The notes beneath the pieces are model-generated. The model saw only the letters and a list, made by a program, of their open reading frames with translations, was not told where the DNA came from and did no database searches. A stretch of 64,000 nucleotides of DNA from Thermodesulfobacteriota bacterium (GTDB lineage Bacteria > Desulfobacterota > DSM-4660 > Desulfatiglandales > Desulfatiglandaceae), in assembly GCA_028278625.1 (NCBI GenBank), contig JANQDY010000198.1, forward strand, positions 1-64,000. Direction: 5' to 3'. The position numbers and the translations under genes were made by a program. Below are positions 16,819-24,877 of the stretch, one piece after another. The first letter of the stretch is position 1; the number at the start of each line of letters is the position of its first letter.

Positions 16819-17443
16819 GATGCCTTGAGACGGCCCTGAGAGATGCCAAAACGCCTGTGGCCGATGTTTCCACCGACATGCTCGGCATGCCCAGGTTCTC
16901 GGGCAGGGCTGCTACCACGGGCAGGGCGGGAAGATGGATGTACCCTGCGCGAACTGATGCTCTTTCCGTGGCCAGATAATGGAGAACCCCGTACATCAAG
17001 TGATTACAGCAAAAGGTTCCGGGTGCGTCTGAAATGTCCGACGGGATGCCTTGGTCCCGCATGGCCTTCACCATGGCGCGAATGGGCAGAGTGCTGTAGT
17101 AAGCGGCGGGACCGTCCGGTGCGGTCATCCGGTCCTGTAAACGGTTTTCCTCATTGTCCAGCAGTCCGTAGCGGGCACCGTCATTTAAATTCTGGGCAAT
17201 GCGCTCCACGGTAATCATGGACCGGCCGGGGAATTCCCCCAGCATTACGACCGATTCAGGCCGTATTTCCGTTATTGCTTTCTTCACCGCTTCAATACAC
17301 TTGAAGAACGTGTTGGGCAGGATCCGGCTTGAGACGGCAAAACCCTCTTCAGACTGGCCATCCAGTCGCAGGGCAACCTGCTCCGCCGGGTTTGTGGGGG
17401 TGTTGCCGTAGGGCTCAAAACCGGTCAAAAGGATTCTCTTCAT
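16775..17443 (-). CDS. pcp: Pyroglutamyl-peptidase I
   Basis: 222 residues, near the usual 215. The family landmarks are in order: the N-terminal LLTGFEPYGNTPTNP, catalytic Glu in GEFPGRSMITVERIAQN, catalytic Cys in APGTFCCNHLMYG, and His in AGYIHLPALP. This cysteine peptidase (family C15) removes N-terminal pyroglutamate from peptides in the cytoplasm. The gene overlaps the downstream uroporphyrinogen-decarboxylase-family gene by 44 bp. Confidence 0.93.
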   Translation of the reverse strand: MKRILLTGFEPYGNTPTNPAEQVALRLDGQSEEGFAVSSRILPNTFFKCIEAVKKAITEIRPESVVMLGEFPGRSMITVERIAQNLNDGARYGLLDNEENRLQDRMTAPDGPAAYYSTLPIRAMVKAMRDQGIPSDISDAPGTFCCNHLMYGVLHYLATERASVRAGYIHLPALPVVAALPENLGMPSMSVETSATGVLASLRAVSRHHEDIHYPLPSRLQI

Positions 17444-17672
17444 TGGATTGCCTTTCAGCGGGATTGATAACGCACGCTTGTACCTGGACGTTTATAACAC
17501 ACACGGACCCGAAAGAAAATTGGGAATGGAAACCGAGCCCTGAAACATGTTAGAAAAGAACAAATACCCGGCGGAAGACTCTTTTTCACATGCGCGTTCG
17601 CCGTAGAATCTGAAATTCCGCCAAAATCTTTGGGATCCAACAACCATTTAGGACGAGGAAGGAGTTTTTGCC

Positions 17673-18251
17673 ATGAGTGAAGGAATCGAAAGAAGTGTCT
17701 TTTATTTTCAAAAGGGTGGGCCCGCAAACACCCACAAAACGTTGGAGATCGCCCTTTCCAGTGCGGCGGAGGCGAATATCAAAAAGATCGTGGTGGCATC
17801 ATCCACGGGGGAAACGGCCGTTAAACTGCACCAGATGGCGGGAGACGCCGTGGAAATCATTTCGGTTACCTACAACGCGGGCAGTCGGTTCAAAACACAG
17901 GTGGAACAGTTCAACAGGAATCATGAAGATCTGCTTCAAAAAGGGATACGGGTCGTGCGTGGGCTTCACGCCTTCAGCGGTGTGGAAAAAGGGTTTTCAG
18001 AACGCTACAAAACCAATTTGCTGCCCCTCAACATCGTCGCCGACACCCTTCGCATGTTTTCCCAAGGGGTGAAGGTGTGCGTGGAGATCACCATCATGGC
18101 CGCGGAACATGGCTTTGTCACGCCGGAGGAAGAGATCGTCGCCGTGGGAGGGTCCGGCCATGGCGCGGATACGGCGGTTATTATGAACCCGGTTTTTGCG
18201 GCCGATCTTTTTAAGGCCAAAATCAAGGCCCTTCTCTGCATGCCCGGTTAA
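17673..18251 (+). CDS. Pyruvate kinase alpha/beta (C-terminal) domain protein
   Basis: 192 residues consisting only of the domain that forms the C-terminal regulatory part of pyruvate kinases, with the phosphate-binding-like SSTGETAVKL loop and GGSGHGADTAVIM near the end. Free-standing versions are known in bacteria and archaea but have no settled function. AAGGAG lies nine bases before the ATG. It is a single gene with its own upstream region of about 230 bp. Confidence 0.85.
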   Translation: MSEGIERSVFYFQKGGPANTHKTLEIALSSAAEANIKKIVVASSTGETAVKLHQMAGDAVEIISVTYNAGSRFKTQVEQFNRNHEDLLQKGIRVVRGLHAFSGVEKGFSERYKTNLLPLNIVADTLRMFSQGVKVCVEITIMAAEHGFVTPEEEIVAVGGSGHGADTAVIMNPVFAADLFKAKIKALLCMPG

Positions 18252-18260
18252 CCTTTAAAA

Positions 18261-18310
18261 CCCGTCCGGGCTTGAAAACGGGGGTCTCTCTAACCGAAGC
18301 GCCGGACGGG
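18261..18310. repeat. Perfect 9-bp inverted repeat between convergent genes
   Basis: CCCGTCCGG (18261-18269) and CCGGACGGG (18302-18310) can pair around a 32-base loop. It lies between the pyruvate-kinase-domain gene and the convergent ankyrin gene, where a bidirectional transcript end is expected. There is no T-run, so a classical terminator is not claimed. Confidence 0.4.
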
Positions 18311-18326
18311 ATGATTTCCGGATACG

Positions 18327-18689
18327 TCATTTTTTTCCATGAAGGTCTATCCCTTTCAGAATGGCGAGATCCCAGGGGGATTTCCCGAATTCGGATACGA
18401 TATCGGTCCTGGCCCCCGCATCCAAAAGGGCGGTTATGGTGGGCCGGTTTCCTTTATGCAATGCCGCATGAAGAGGGGTTTCGCCCATGTCGCCCACGGC
18501 ATTCACATCCGCCCCGTTTTCTATAAGAAAAAGGGCCTTTTCCGTTTCTCCACCCCAGATGAAGACATGAAGCGGGGTATCTCCATCACGGCTTCTGCTG
18601 TTGATGTTCACCTTTGCTTCACCGATTTCGGCTGGAAAAATGCGGTCGGATGCGGTTTTGAGGACCTCTTCAAGGGTTGTTTTCTTCAT
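18327..18689 (-). CDS. Ankyrin-repeat protein
   Basis: 120 residues, with about three ankyrin repeats between residues 30 and 115. The consensus pieces DGDTPLHVFIWGG, LIENGADVNAVGDMGETPLHAAL and LLDAGARTDIVSEFGKSPWDLA are visible. There is no signal peptide, so it is probably cytoplasmic and mediates protein contacts. The upstream alpha/beta-hydrolase gene (27 bp away, same strand) may be co-transcribed. A specific function cannot be given. Confidence 0.88.
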   Translation of the reverse strand: MKKTTLEEVLKTASDRIFPAEIGEAKVNINSRSRDGDTPLHVFIWGGETEKALFLIENGADVNAVGDMGETPLHAALHKGNRPTITALLDAGARTDIVSEFGKSPWDLAILKGIDLHGKK

Positions 18690-18715
18690 GATTTTTGGAC
18701 CAATTGGGTCAAATA

Positions 18716-19495
18716 CTATTGGGCAAGAAACCGAGACACCGCAGCCAGGAACCCATCCTGCGCTTCAATGTGGACCCAGTGTCCTGCCCCGGGAATTGTT
18801 ATCAGTTCAGCAAATGGCAAGTCCTTCAGGATTTTCGGCCAATCGGAATCCTGAATGTATCGGGATTTTCCACCGCGGATGAACAAAGAGGGGCCGGAAA
18901 ACGGCTTTCCGCTGACTTTCGCGGACAGGTTTTTCTGGTTGTTGCGAATCGCTTCCAAATTGACCTGCCAATGATACCCGCCGTTATGGTGTCGCTTCAG
19001 ATTAGACATCAAGAAAAGACGCATATCCCTGTTGGGAATGGCGCTTTTGAGCAGTTCATCTGCGTCTTTTAAGCGGGAGATTCTTGCAAGATCCAATTGA
19101 AACAGGGCCTCGATAAGATCTTGGTGCAGTTCTTTGTAGGTCTTGTTGCAGATATCCGCAACAATCAGTTTCCGGATTCGGTGCGGATGGGAAAAGGCAA
19201 ACTTCATGGCGACTTTGCCCCCCATGGAATGGCCGATCAAGGAGATCCTGTCCAATCCCCGCCGATCCATGAATCGCAGGACGTCCTCGGCCATGACATC
19301 ATAATTGAACTGATCGCTGTGAAAGGATCTGCCGTGATTTCGCATGTCCAGGCGATAAACCGTGTGGGTGTCCGCCAGTTCATTGGCAATGGTTCTCCAG
19401 TTGTTTCCGGTTCCCAACAGCCCGTGAAGGATGAGAACCGGGTTCCCCTTGCCCTCACTTGTAAAGTAAAGAATCTGATCCGTTGATTGAGTCAC
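18716..19495 (-). CDS. Alpha/beta-hydrolase, YbfF-like esterase
   Basis: 259 residues. The oxyanion-region motif HGLLGTGNNW, the nucleophile elbow GHSMGG, the acid region and the catalytic His in GAGHWVH are all present. The arrangement LDMRNHGRS before the nucleophile is typical of YbfF/abhydrolase-domain esterases acting on acyl-CoA or short esters. There is no signal peptide, so it is cytoplasmic. It is followed on the same strand by the ankyrin gene. Confidence 0.88.
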   Translation of the reverse strand: MTQSTDQILYFTSEGKGNPVLILHGLLGTGNNWRTIANELADTHTVYRLDMRNHGRSFHSDQFNYDVMAEDVLRFMDRRGLDRISLIGHSMGGKVAMKFAFSHPHRIRKLIVADICNKTYKELHQDLIEALFQLDLARISRLKDADELLKSAIPNRDMRLFLMSNLKRHHNGGYHWQVNLEAIRNNQKNLSAKVSGKPFSGPSLFIRGGKSRYIQDSDWPKILKDLPFAELITIPGAGHWVHIEAQDGFLAAVSRFLAQ

Positions 19496-19750
19496 GCTTT
19501 CACCGTTTTGTGGTTTTGGCGGTTATTGATGGTGTGAATAAGGCGCCATTTTTTATGAACGATTATACAGATGCCGGAATAGGAATCAAGGGCTACTCAT
19601 CCTTTCCATCCCATGGAATGATTTAGCGGTATCGGGACTTTTTCATTAACAGGTGAAGTTTCATATGATATGGATGAGGCGATTTTTTAAGACGCGGTCA
19701 AAACCACTTTTGGGATAATGGTGAAGTTCTTTTTTGGATTGGAGAAGAGG

Positions 19751-20452
19751 GTGAGGAAGATTATCATTCGAGACGAGATTTTCGAGCTTTTTCCGGATTT
19801 CTATAGAGGTATCATTGTTGTAAAGGGATTGACCAATCATCCGTCCTTGAAACGGGTTCGCAAACTGCTCAAAAAAGCCATCAATGCGCAACAGGATGTG
19901 AATATGGAAACCGATGAAAGGCTGGTTGCCTGGGACCATGCCCACCGCCGGTTTGGTTCGAACCCCAACAAGTTTCCCCCATCCATCAAATCATTGATCA
20001 AACGGGTCCAGAAGAATCCGGCGCTCCCCTACATCAATTCGGTGGTTGCCCTTTTCAATCTGGTTTCCCTCAAGTACTGTCTGCCTTGCGGCGGTGATGA
20101 CATGGCGCGTGTAAAGGGGGATTTCCTTCTCGGTTTGGCCGACGGAACCGAAACTTTCGTGCCGTTGGGATCGGATGAACGGGAGGCACCGGAAAAAGGC
20201 GAAGTGATCTATTTCGACGGCGCGTCGAAGAACGTTATGTGCCGTCGGTGGAACTGGCGAAACGGCGATACAACCAAGATTGAGGCAACCACAAAACAGC
20301 TCGTCATTAATGTCGATTGCCTGCCGCCTCAGACCCGAACGTCGGCAATTGCGGCCAGGGATGAATTGGCTGAGCTGCTGAAACAGCATTTGGGCGCCAC
20401 CCCTATTACCGATGGCCTGTCCGCGGAAAAACGGGAACTGACCCTCGATTGA
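19751..20452 (+). CDS. B3/B4 tRNA-binding-domain protein (free-standing)
   Basis: 233 residues from the GTG at 19751, which has GGAG six bases upstream. The ATG at 19718 is possible but lacks a binding site, and the family's similarity begins just after the GTG. The protein matches the B3/B4 domain of the phenylalanyl-tRNA synthetase beta chain (LPYINSVVALFNLVSLKY, GGDDMARVKGD, RRWNWRNGDTTKIE, NVDCLPP). In the synthetase this domain edits Tyr-tRNA(Phe); free-standing forms are thought to be trans-editing or amino-acid-binding proteins. Monocistronic. Confidence 0.85.
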   Translation: MRKIIIRDEIFELFPDFYRGIIVVKGLTNHPSLKRVRKLLKKAINAQQDVNMETDERLVAWDHAHRRFGSNPNKFPPSIKSLIKRVQKNPALPYINSVVALFNLVSLKYCLPCGGDDMARVKGDFLLGLADGTETFVPLGSDEREAPEKGEVIYFDGASKNVMCRRWNWRNGDTTKIEATTKQLVINVDCLPPQTRTSAIAARDELAELLKQHLGATPITDGLSAEKRELTLD

Positions 20453-20768
20453 AATTGCGGCCATGGGGCATCAAGTGTCCTGTTTTTAGTGCATCAAAAA
20501 ATAACCCTTCTAACAATCATATGATCCACGCTATATTTGTTTTTAATCTCAAATAGTTTTATACTAATAATTCCCCTTGGCGAGTACTTTTCTACAGCAA
20601 TAGGACATTTTTTTTAGGAAATTGTTGAAGGAGGCCCTTTCTTTACTGTAAAATTTGTTGCATCTTAGGAAATTTTATGTTCCAATCACACGCCCATTCA
20701 AGTGAAAGGGGGAAGGGCAAAATTTCCCTTCTGATAATTGTTTGTTTTTTTTAAAGGAGAGAACAAAG
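20453..20768 (+). promoter_or_regulatory. AT-rich upstream region of the corrinoid methyltransferase cluster
   Basis: About 315 bp without a gene, clearly more AT-rich than its surroundings. Two copies of TTAGGAAATT (20614-20623 and 20665-20674) are 51 bp apart, about five helical turns. A hairpin GAAGGG-CAAAATTT-CCCTTC lies at 20712-20731, with a T-rich run 13 bases later. AAAGGAGAG precedes the ATG at 20769. No cobalamin riboswitch box was found. The repeats may be activator sites; no promoter could be fixed. Confidence 0.45.
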
Positions 20769-21782
20769 ATGACGCCAAAAGAACGGATTATGGCGGTGTT
20801 AGAGCACCAAAAACCGGACCGCATGCCCTGCTTCGGGGCCAACTCAACGGTCAACTATGCGCAGATGGAGGCGGTTGGGGCCTTCTGGCCCGAGGGCCAC
20901 GAAAAGGGCGACGTAATGTACAAACAGGCCCTTGCCGCCCATACGGTATTGGGGTTTGACGCGGTTCGAGTTCCTTTTTGTCAGACCATCGAAGCGGAGG
21001 CCCTGGGATGTAAAGTCAAGCCCGGAAAAGGAGCGGACGGCATGCAGGGAATCCCCGGCATCGACCATCCCCCCCCTTACAAGTTGGATGACGCCATTGC
21101 GTTTCCGGATGACTTTCTTGAGCGGGGCCGTATCCCCGAAGTGTTGAAGGCGGTCCGTATGCTAAAGGAAGAGATCGGTGACCGCGTGGCCATTGTTGCG
21201 GGGATTATCGGCCCTTTCACCATCGCGGGGTCGTTGATCGATACCGTACCCCTGCTCAAGGCCACCTTCAAAACACCTGAAAAAATCCGACCCTTTCTGG
21301 AAGTCGCTGAAAAGGCCGGCACTGCTTTTGCCGGGGCACTGATTGAAGCGGGCGCCGACATGATCGCGGTGGAAGACATGACGGCCTCTCCACAGTTGAT
21401 CGCCCCCCAAACCTACGGCGATTATGAGCTGGAATATCAGAAACGACAGTTGGATGCTATTGACGTTCCGACCATCCTGCACATCTGTGGCGATGTTTCC
21501 AAGATTGTCCAATGGATGGGACAAACCGGCCCGGACATCATCAGCCTGGAGCCCAAGACCAGTCCCATATTTGCCAGGGAAAAATGCGGCCCGGACATGA
21601 TTCTCATGGGCGGCGTTGACACGGCCACGACCCTTTTCATGGGGACGGAGGACGACGTAAGGGAAGCGTGCGAGGAATCGATCGCCGATGGGATTCAGAT
21701 CCTGGCACCGGGATGTGCGGTCGGTCCTGGAACATCCCTTGAAAACCTGAAGGCCATGGTCCAAGTGGCAGAGAAGCATTGA
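20769..21782 (+). CDS. MtaA/CmuA-family corrinoid methyltransferase
   Basis: 337 residues from the ATG at 20769, which has AAAGGAGAG upstream; an in-frame ATG at 20742 has none. The uroporphyrinogen-decarboxylase-type barrel shows the zinc ligands expected of methylcobamide:thiol methyltransferases: His238 and Cys240 in LHICGDVSK, and Cys316 in APGCAVGPGT. Enzymes of this type pass a methyl group from a methyl-corrinoid protein to a thiol or folate acceptor. It is followed by a zinc-ribbon protein and a RamA-like activator of corrinoid proteins, which supports a C1-transfer role. No corrinoid-binding protein is encoded in the window. The physiological acceptor is unknown. Confidence 0.87.
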   Translation: MTPKERIMAVLEHQKPDRMPCFGANSTVNYAQMEAVGAFWPEGHEKGDVMYKQALAAHTVLGFDAVRVPFCQTIEAEALGCKVKPGKGADGMQGIPGIDHPPPYKLDDAIAFPDDFLERGRIPEVLKAVRMLKEEIGDRVAIVAGIIGPFTIAGSLIDTVPLLKATFKTPEKIRPFLEVAEKAGTAFAGALIEAGADMIAVEDMTASPQLIAPQTYGDYELEYQKRQLDAIDVPTILHICGDVSKIVQWMGQTGPDIISLEPKTSPIFAREKCGPDMILMGGVDTATTLFMGTEDDVREACEESIADGIQILAPGCAVGPGTSLENLKAMVQVAEKH

Positions 21783-21843
21783 TTTCAATACCCGCCAAAG
21801 GCACGGCATGCCGCCGTGCCCGTCTCTCAACCAGGGGGATTCA

Positions 21844-22161
21844 TTGAAGGCATGCACCAAATGCGGCCGCCGCCACAATGATGTGGAAAAGGCCCTCGGA
21901 AAACGGCTTTACTGTGAAGATATCAGAGGATTCTGGTCATTCGTGGGCGATTGCCATTTTGCGCAAACCGGCCATTTTGCCCAAGGAGACACCGACGAGG
22001 TCGGCAATTGGTACTGTCTTAAGTGTGGAAAGCCCCTTGATATCGGCCCCGATACGGTCCGAAAATGGATGGCTGAAAAGGATGCGCCAAAAAGTCAACT
22101 CCGTAGGTGCCGGGCGGTGTCTGCGGTAGACCCTACGGCAGGCGCTAAAGAGAGGTTTTGA
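21844..22161 (+). CDS. Small zinc-ribbon protein
   Basis: 105 residues from a TTG at 21844 that has AGGGGGA seven bases before it; an ATG at 21808 lacks a binding site. Two Cys pairs, CTKCGRRH near the N-terminus and WYCLKCGKPL at about 60, with further Cys between them, suggest one or two zinc sites. The stop overlaps the start of the RamA-like gene by one base, so it is coupled to it. No family was recognised. Its position between a methyltransferase and a corrinoid activator suggests it serves the same system. Confidence 0.6.
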   Translation: MKACTKCGRRHNDVEKALGKRLYCEDIRGFWSFVGDCHFAQTGHFAQGDTDEVGNWYCLKCGKPLDIGPDTVRKWMAEKDAPKSQLRRCRAVSAVDPTAGAKERF

Positions 22162-23783
22162 TGAAGCGCGTCGGTATTGCTCTTGACCTGGGGACCTCCG
22201 GTTTCCGCGCCCAGGCAATAGGCCTCCACGATAACAGAATCCTGGCCACAGCCATTACCGCACGGCACCCGCTGCCCGGCGCCAATGTGATGGATCACCT
22301 CCATTTCGCCGTGGAAGCGGGTAAAGAAAAAGCCCATGAGGTGGTGATACAGGCCGTGAACCGTCTTTTTAAGGAGCTGGGCGTTCCGGCCGAACAGGTT
22401 GCCCGGTTAGCGGTGTGCGGTAATCCCATTCAGGTGTCGCTCTTTCAAGAGATTGAAATCCGTGATCTGGCCTACGCCGGTGTGCGCAAGCGGGAGGCCC
22501 TGGGCATTGTCGCGCCCGAAAGAAGCGCCGAAATTCTCCCGGCCGGAGATATCCGTGGCCTGTTGCTACAGGAAGATACCGACGTTCTGATACCACCGGC
22601 GGTCCGGCATGAAATCGGTGCGGATGCCCTTGCCATGATGATCAAGACCGGTATTCTTCTAAAAGATGAGACCGCCATTGTCACCGATTATGGAACCAAT
22701 GCGGAAATGGCATTGGTGGTAAAGGGGATTGTCTACTCCGCCTCTACGGCCGCGGGCCCTGCCCTGGAAGGCCAGCAGATCGGCGATGGCATGCTGGCCT
22801 TGCCCGGTGCCATCAGTGACGTTAAGATCACTGATGGCCGTCTTTCAACCAGGGTGCTGGGGAAAGATATGTTGCCCCATAAGGGTGGTGTGGTGGATCC
22901 GGAAACGGGAAACCTTCTGAACCGTGGGGAACTGCCGGCAAAGGGGATCACCGGTACCGGGGTGATCTCTCTCATTTCGGAAGCAATGGATTGCGGCATG
23001 ATTCGCCTGCCCGGGATTCAATGCCCGGACAAAAAGATCCATCTGCCCCAGGCGCTTGCATTCACTGAGAAGGACCTGATGGAGGCCGGCAAGGCCATCG
23101 GTGCCATACGGGCCGGGCATATTGCCCTTTGCAGGGCCGCCGGCATCGGCATTCATGAGATATCGGTGGCATACATGGCCGGCGCCTCCGGTACCTACGT
23201 GGATGCCCTGAAGGCCCGGAACGTGGGATTGGTTCCGGCCGGGGTCCGGGAAATCTTCCAGGCGGGCAACACGTCACTGGCCATGGCTCGCGACATGGTA
23301 AAGGACCCGGAACAGCTCTGGCGGCTCAGGGAGCTGTCCCAAGAATTGAGACAGCACCATTGTATGTTCGCCACTTCCGGTGCCTTTGAAAAGGCATTTA
23401 TCCTGGAACTCTCCTATTGGACCGAAGGGATGCCCATGGACCAGTTTCAGAAGTATCTGAAGAAATGTGGTCTGCCGCGGCTGCCCGGGATCGAGACACA
23501 GCCGGCGGTATTCAGCGCCTCTGATCATGACATTGCCGATCTCGGTAAGCGGGGGCTCACCGTCATGGGTGTCATGGGAGAAAAGGAGATCGGCCTTTTT
23601 ACAGGATGTACGGTCTGCCTGGCCTGCTTGGATGAGTGTCCGGAAAGGGCTCTCAAGATCGCGGGGGAGGGGAGACACGGCCGGATTACGCTGGACCTTT
23701 CCCGGTGTAACGGCCTGGCATGTCTTCGTTGTGAGGGGGTCTGTCCGGAAAAAGTATTCAACTACCGTAAAATGGTTTATTGA
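22161..23783 (+). CDS. RamA-like reductive activator of corrinoid proteins (ASKHA ATPase with 2x[4Fe-4S])
   Basis: 540 residues. The body is the ASKHA-type ATPase fold of RACo/RamA proteins (N-terminal IALDLGTSGFRAQAIG, middle TDYGTNAEMALV, later GITGTGVISLI and MAGASGTYVDALKA). The C-terminus carries two iron-sulfur motifs: CTVCLACLDEC, a standard CxxCxxCxxxC, and CNGLACLRCEGVC, in which the first spacing is four residues instead of two. RamA uses ATP and low-potential electrons to reduce inactive Co(II) corrinoid to Co(I) in methyltransferase systems. Start ATG 22161 with GAGAGG upstream. Directly downstream of the methyltransferase and zinc-ribbon genes. Confidence 0.9.
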   Translation: MKRVGIALDLGTSGFRAQAIGLHDNRILATAITARHPLPGANVMDHLHFAVEAGKEKAHEVVIQAVNRLFKELGVPAEQVARLAVCGNPIQVSLFQEIEIRDLAYAGVRKREALGIVAPERSAEILPAGDIRGLLLQEDTDVLIPPAVRHEIGADALAMMIKTGILLKDETAIVTDYGTNAEMALVVKGIVYSASTAAGPALEGQQIGDGMLALPGAISDVKITDGRLSTRVLGKDMLPHKGGVVDPETGNLLNRGELPAKGITGTGVISLISEAMDCGMIRLPGIQCPDKKIHLPQALAFTEKDLMEAGKAIGAIRAGHIALCRAAGIGIHEISVAYMAGASGTYVDALKARNVGLVPAGVREIFQAGNTSLAMARDMVKDPEQLWRLRELSQELRQHHCMFATSGAFEKAFILELSYWTEGMPMDQFQKYLKKCGLPRLPGIETQPAVFSASDHDIADLGKRGLTVMGVMGEKEIGLFTGCTVCLACLDECPERALKIAGEGRHGRITLDLSRCNGLACLRCEGVCPEKVFNYRKMVY

Positions 23784-23818
23784 AGTGAAACACGGAAGAA
23801 TTTCTTAAGGAGCGTTCA

Positions 23819-24877
23819 ATGGCAACCCACAAAATTGCGGTGATTCCCGGCGACGGGATCGGTAAGGAGGTGGTGCCCGAAGGGATCCGGGTCCTTGAGA
23901 GGGCGGGGATGCATTTCGGCATCGATTTTAAATGGGAGATGTTTTCATGGAGTTGCGAGACCTATCTTGAGACCGGGCGCATGATGCCGGAGGACGGAAT
24001 GGATCGGCTGAAGGGATTTGATGCGATCTTTCTGGGGGCCGTGGGATTTCCCGGGGTGCCGGATCACGTTTCCCTGTGGGGTCTGTTGATACCCATCCGC
24101 CGCCAGATGCAGCAATATATCAACCTGCGGCCCGTGCGCATGCTAAAAGGGATGCGATCTCCGTTGCGGGACCGCGGACCGGAAGACATCGATTTTGTGG
24201 TGGTCAGGGAGAACAATGAAGGTGAGTACTCAGAGATCGGCGGCAGGATTTTTGAAGGGAGCGACGCTGAAATGGCGGTTCAGGAGTCGGTCTTTACCCG
24301 CATGGGAGTAGATCGGGTGCTTCGCTTTGCCTTTGATCTTGCGCAAAAAAGAAAAGCCGGGCACGTGACCTCCGCAACAAAGTCCAACGGGATCATCCAT
24401 ACCATGCCGTTCTGGGACGAGCGGTTCTTGGCGGTTTCCACCGAATACCCTGACATCAGGACCGATCAATATCACATCGACATTCTGACCGCCAATTTTG
24501 TTCTGCACCCGGACTGGTTCGACGTGGTGGTGGGAAGCAACCTGTTCGGCGATATCCTCTCGGATCTGGGACCCGCGGTGGCGGGGACCATTGCAGTGGC
24601 CCCATCGGCCAACATCAACCCGACCGGTGAATTTCCCTCCATGTTTGAGCCCGTGCACGGTTCTGCCCCGGATATTGCAGGGAAAGGGATTGCCAATCCC
24701 ATCGGGCAGATCTGGTCCGGGGCTCTGATGCTCGATCATTTAGGGCACAAGGAGGCGGCAACGGCCGTGGAAAAGGCCATCGAAAAGGCGCTAGAGGACC
24801 CGCAACTTCGTACACCGGATATGGGCGGAAAGGCGACAACCGTTCGATTGGCAAAAGCCATCGAAGATGCGCTTTAG
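23819..24877 (+). CDS. Isocitrate/isopropylmalate-type dehydrogenase (tartrate/D-malate dehydrogenase-like)
   Basis: 352 residues. The beta-decarboxylating dehydrogenase family is evident from VIPGDGIGKEV, the substrate loop VRENNEGEYSEIGG, the KSNGIIHTM lysine region, and FEPVHGSAPDIAGKGIANP near the C-terminus. The absence of the leuB-type arginine loop and the sequence WGLLIPIRR favour the tartrate/D-malate dehydrogenase branch over true LeuB. It would oxidise and decarboxylate a 2-hydroxy-acid with NAD. It follows the RamA-like gene by 35 bp and ends with a 4-bp overlap with the convergent asnB. Confidence 0.87.
   Translation: MATHKIAVIPGDGIGKEVVPEGIRVLERAGMHFGIDFKWEMFSWSCETYLETGRMMPEDGMDRLKGFDAIFLGAVGFPGVPDHVSLWGLLIPIRRQMQQYINLRPVRMLKGMRSPLRDRGPEDIDFVVVRENNEGEYSEIGGRIFEGSDAEMAVQESVFTRMGVDRVLRFAFDLAQKRKAGHVTSATKSNGIIHTMPFWDERFLAVSTEYPDIRTDQYHIDILTANFVLHPDWFDVVVGSNLFGDILSDLGPAVAGTIAVAPSANINPTGEFPSMFEPVHGSAPDIAGKGIANPIGQIWSGALMLDHLGHKEAATAVEKAIEKALEDPQLRTPDMGGKATTVRLAKAIEDAL

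Noticed and set aside
20453..20768. Cobalamin riboswitch in front of the corrinoid cluster
   Set aside because: The conserved B12-box and the surrounding stems are not present.
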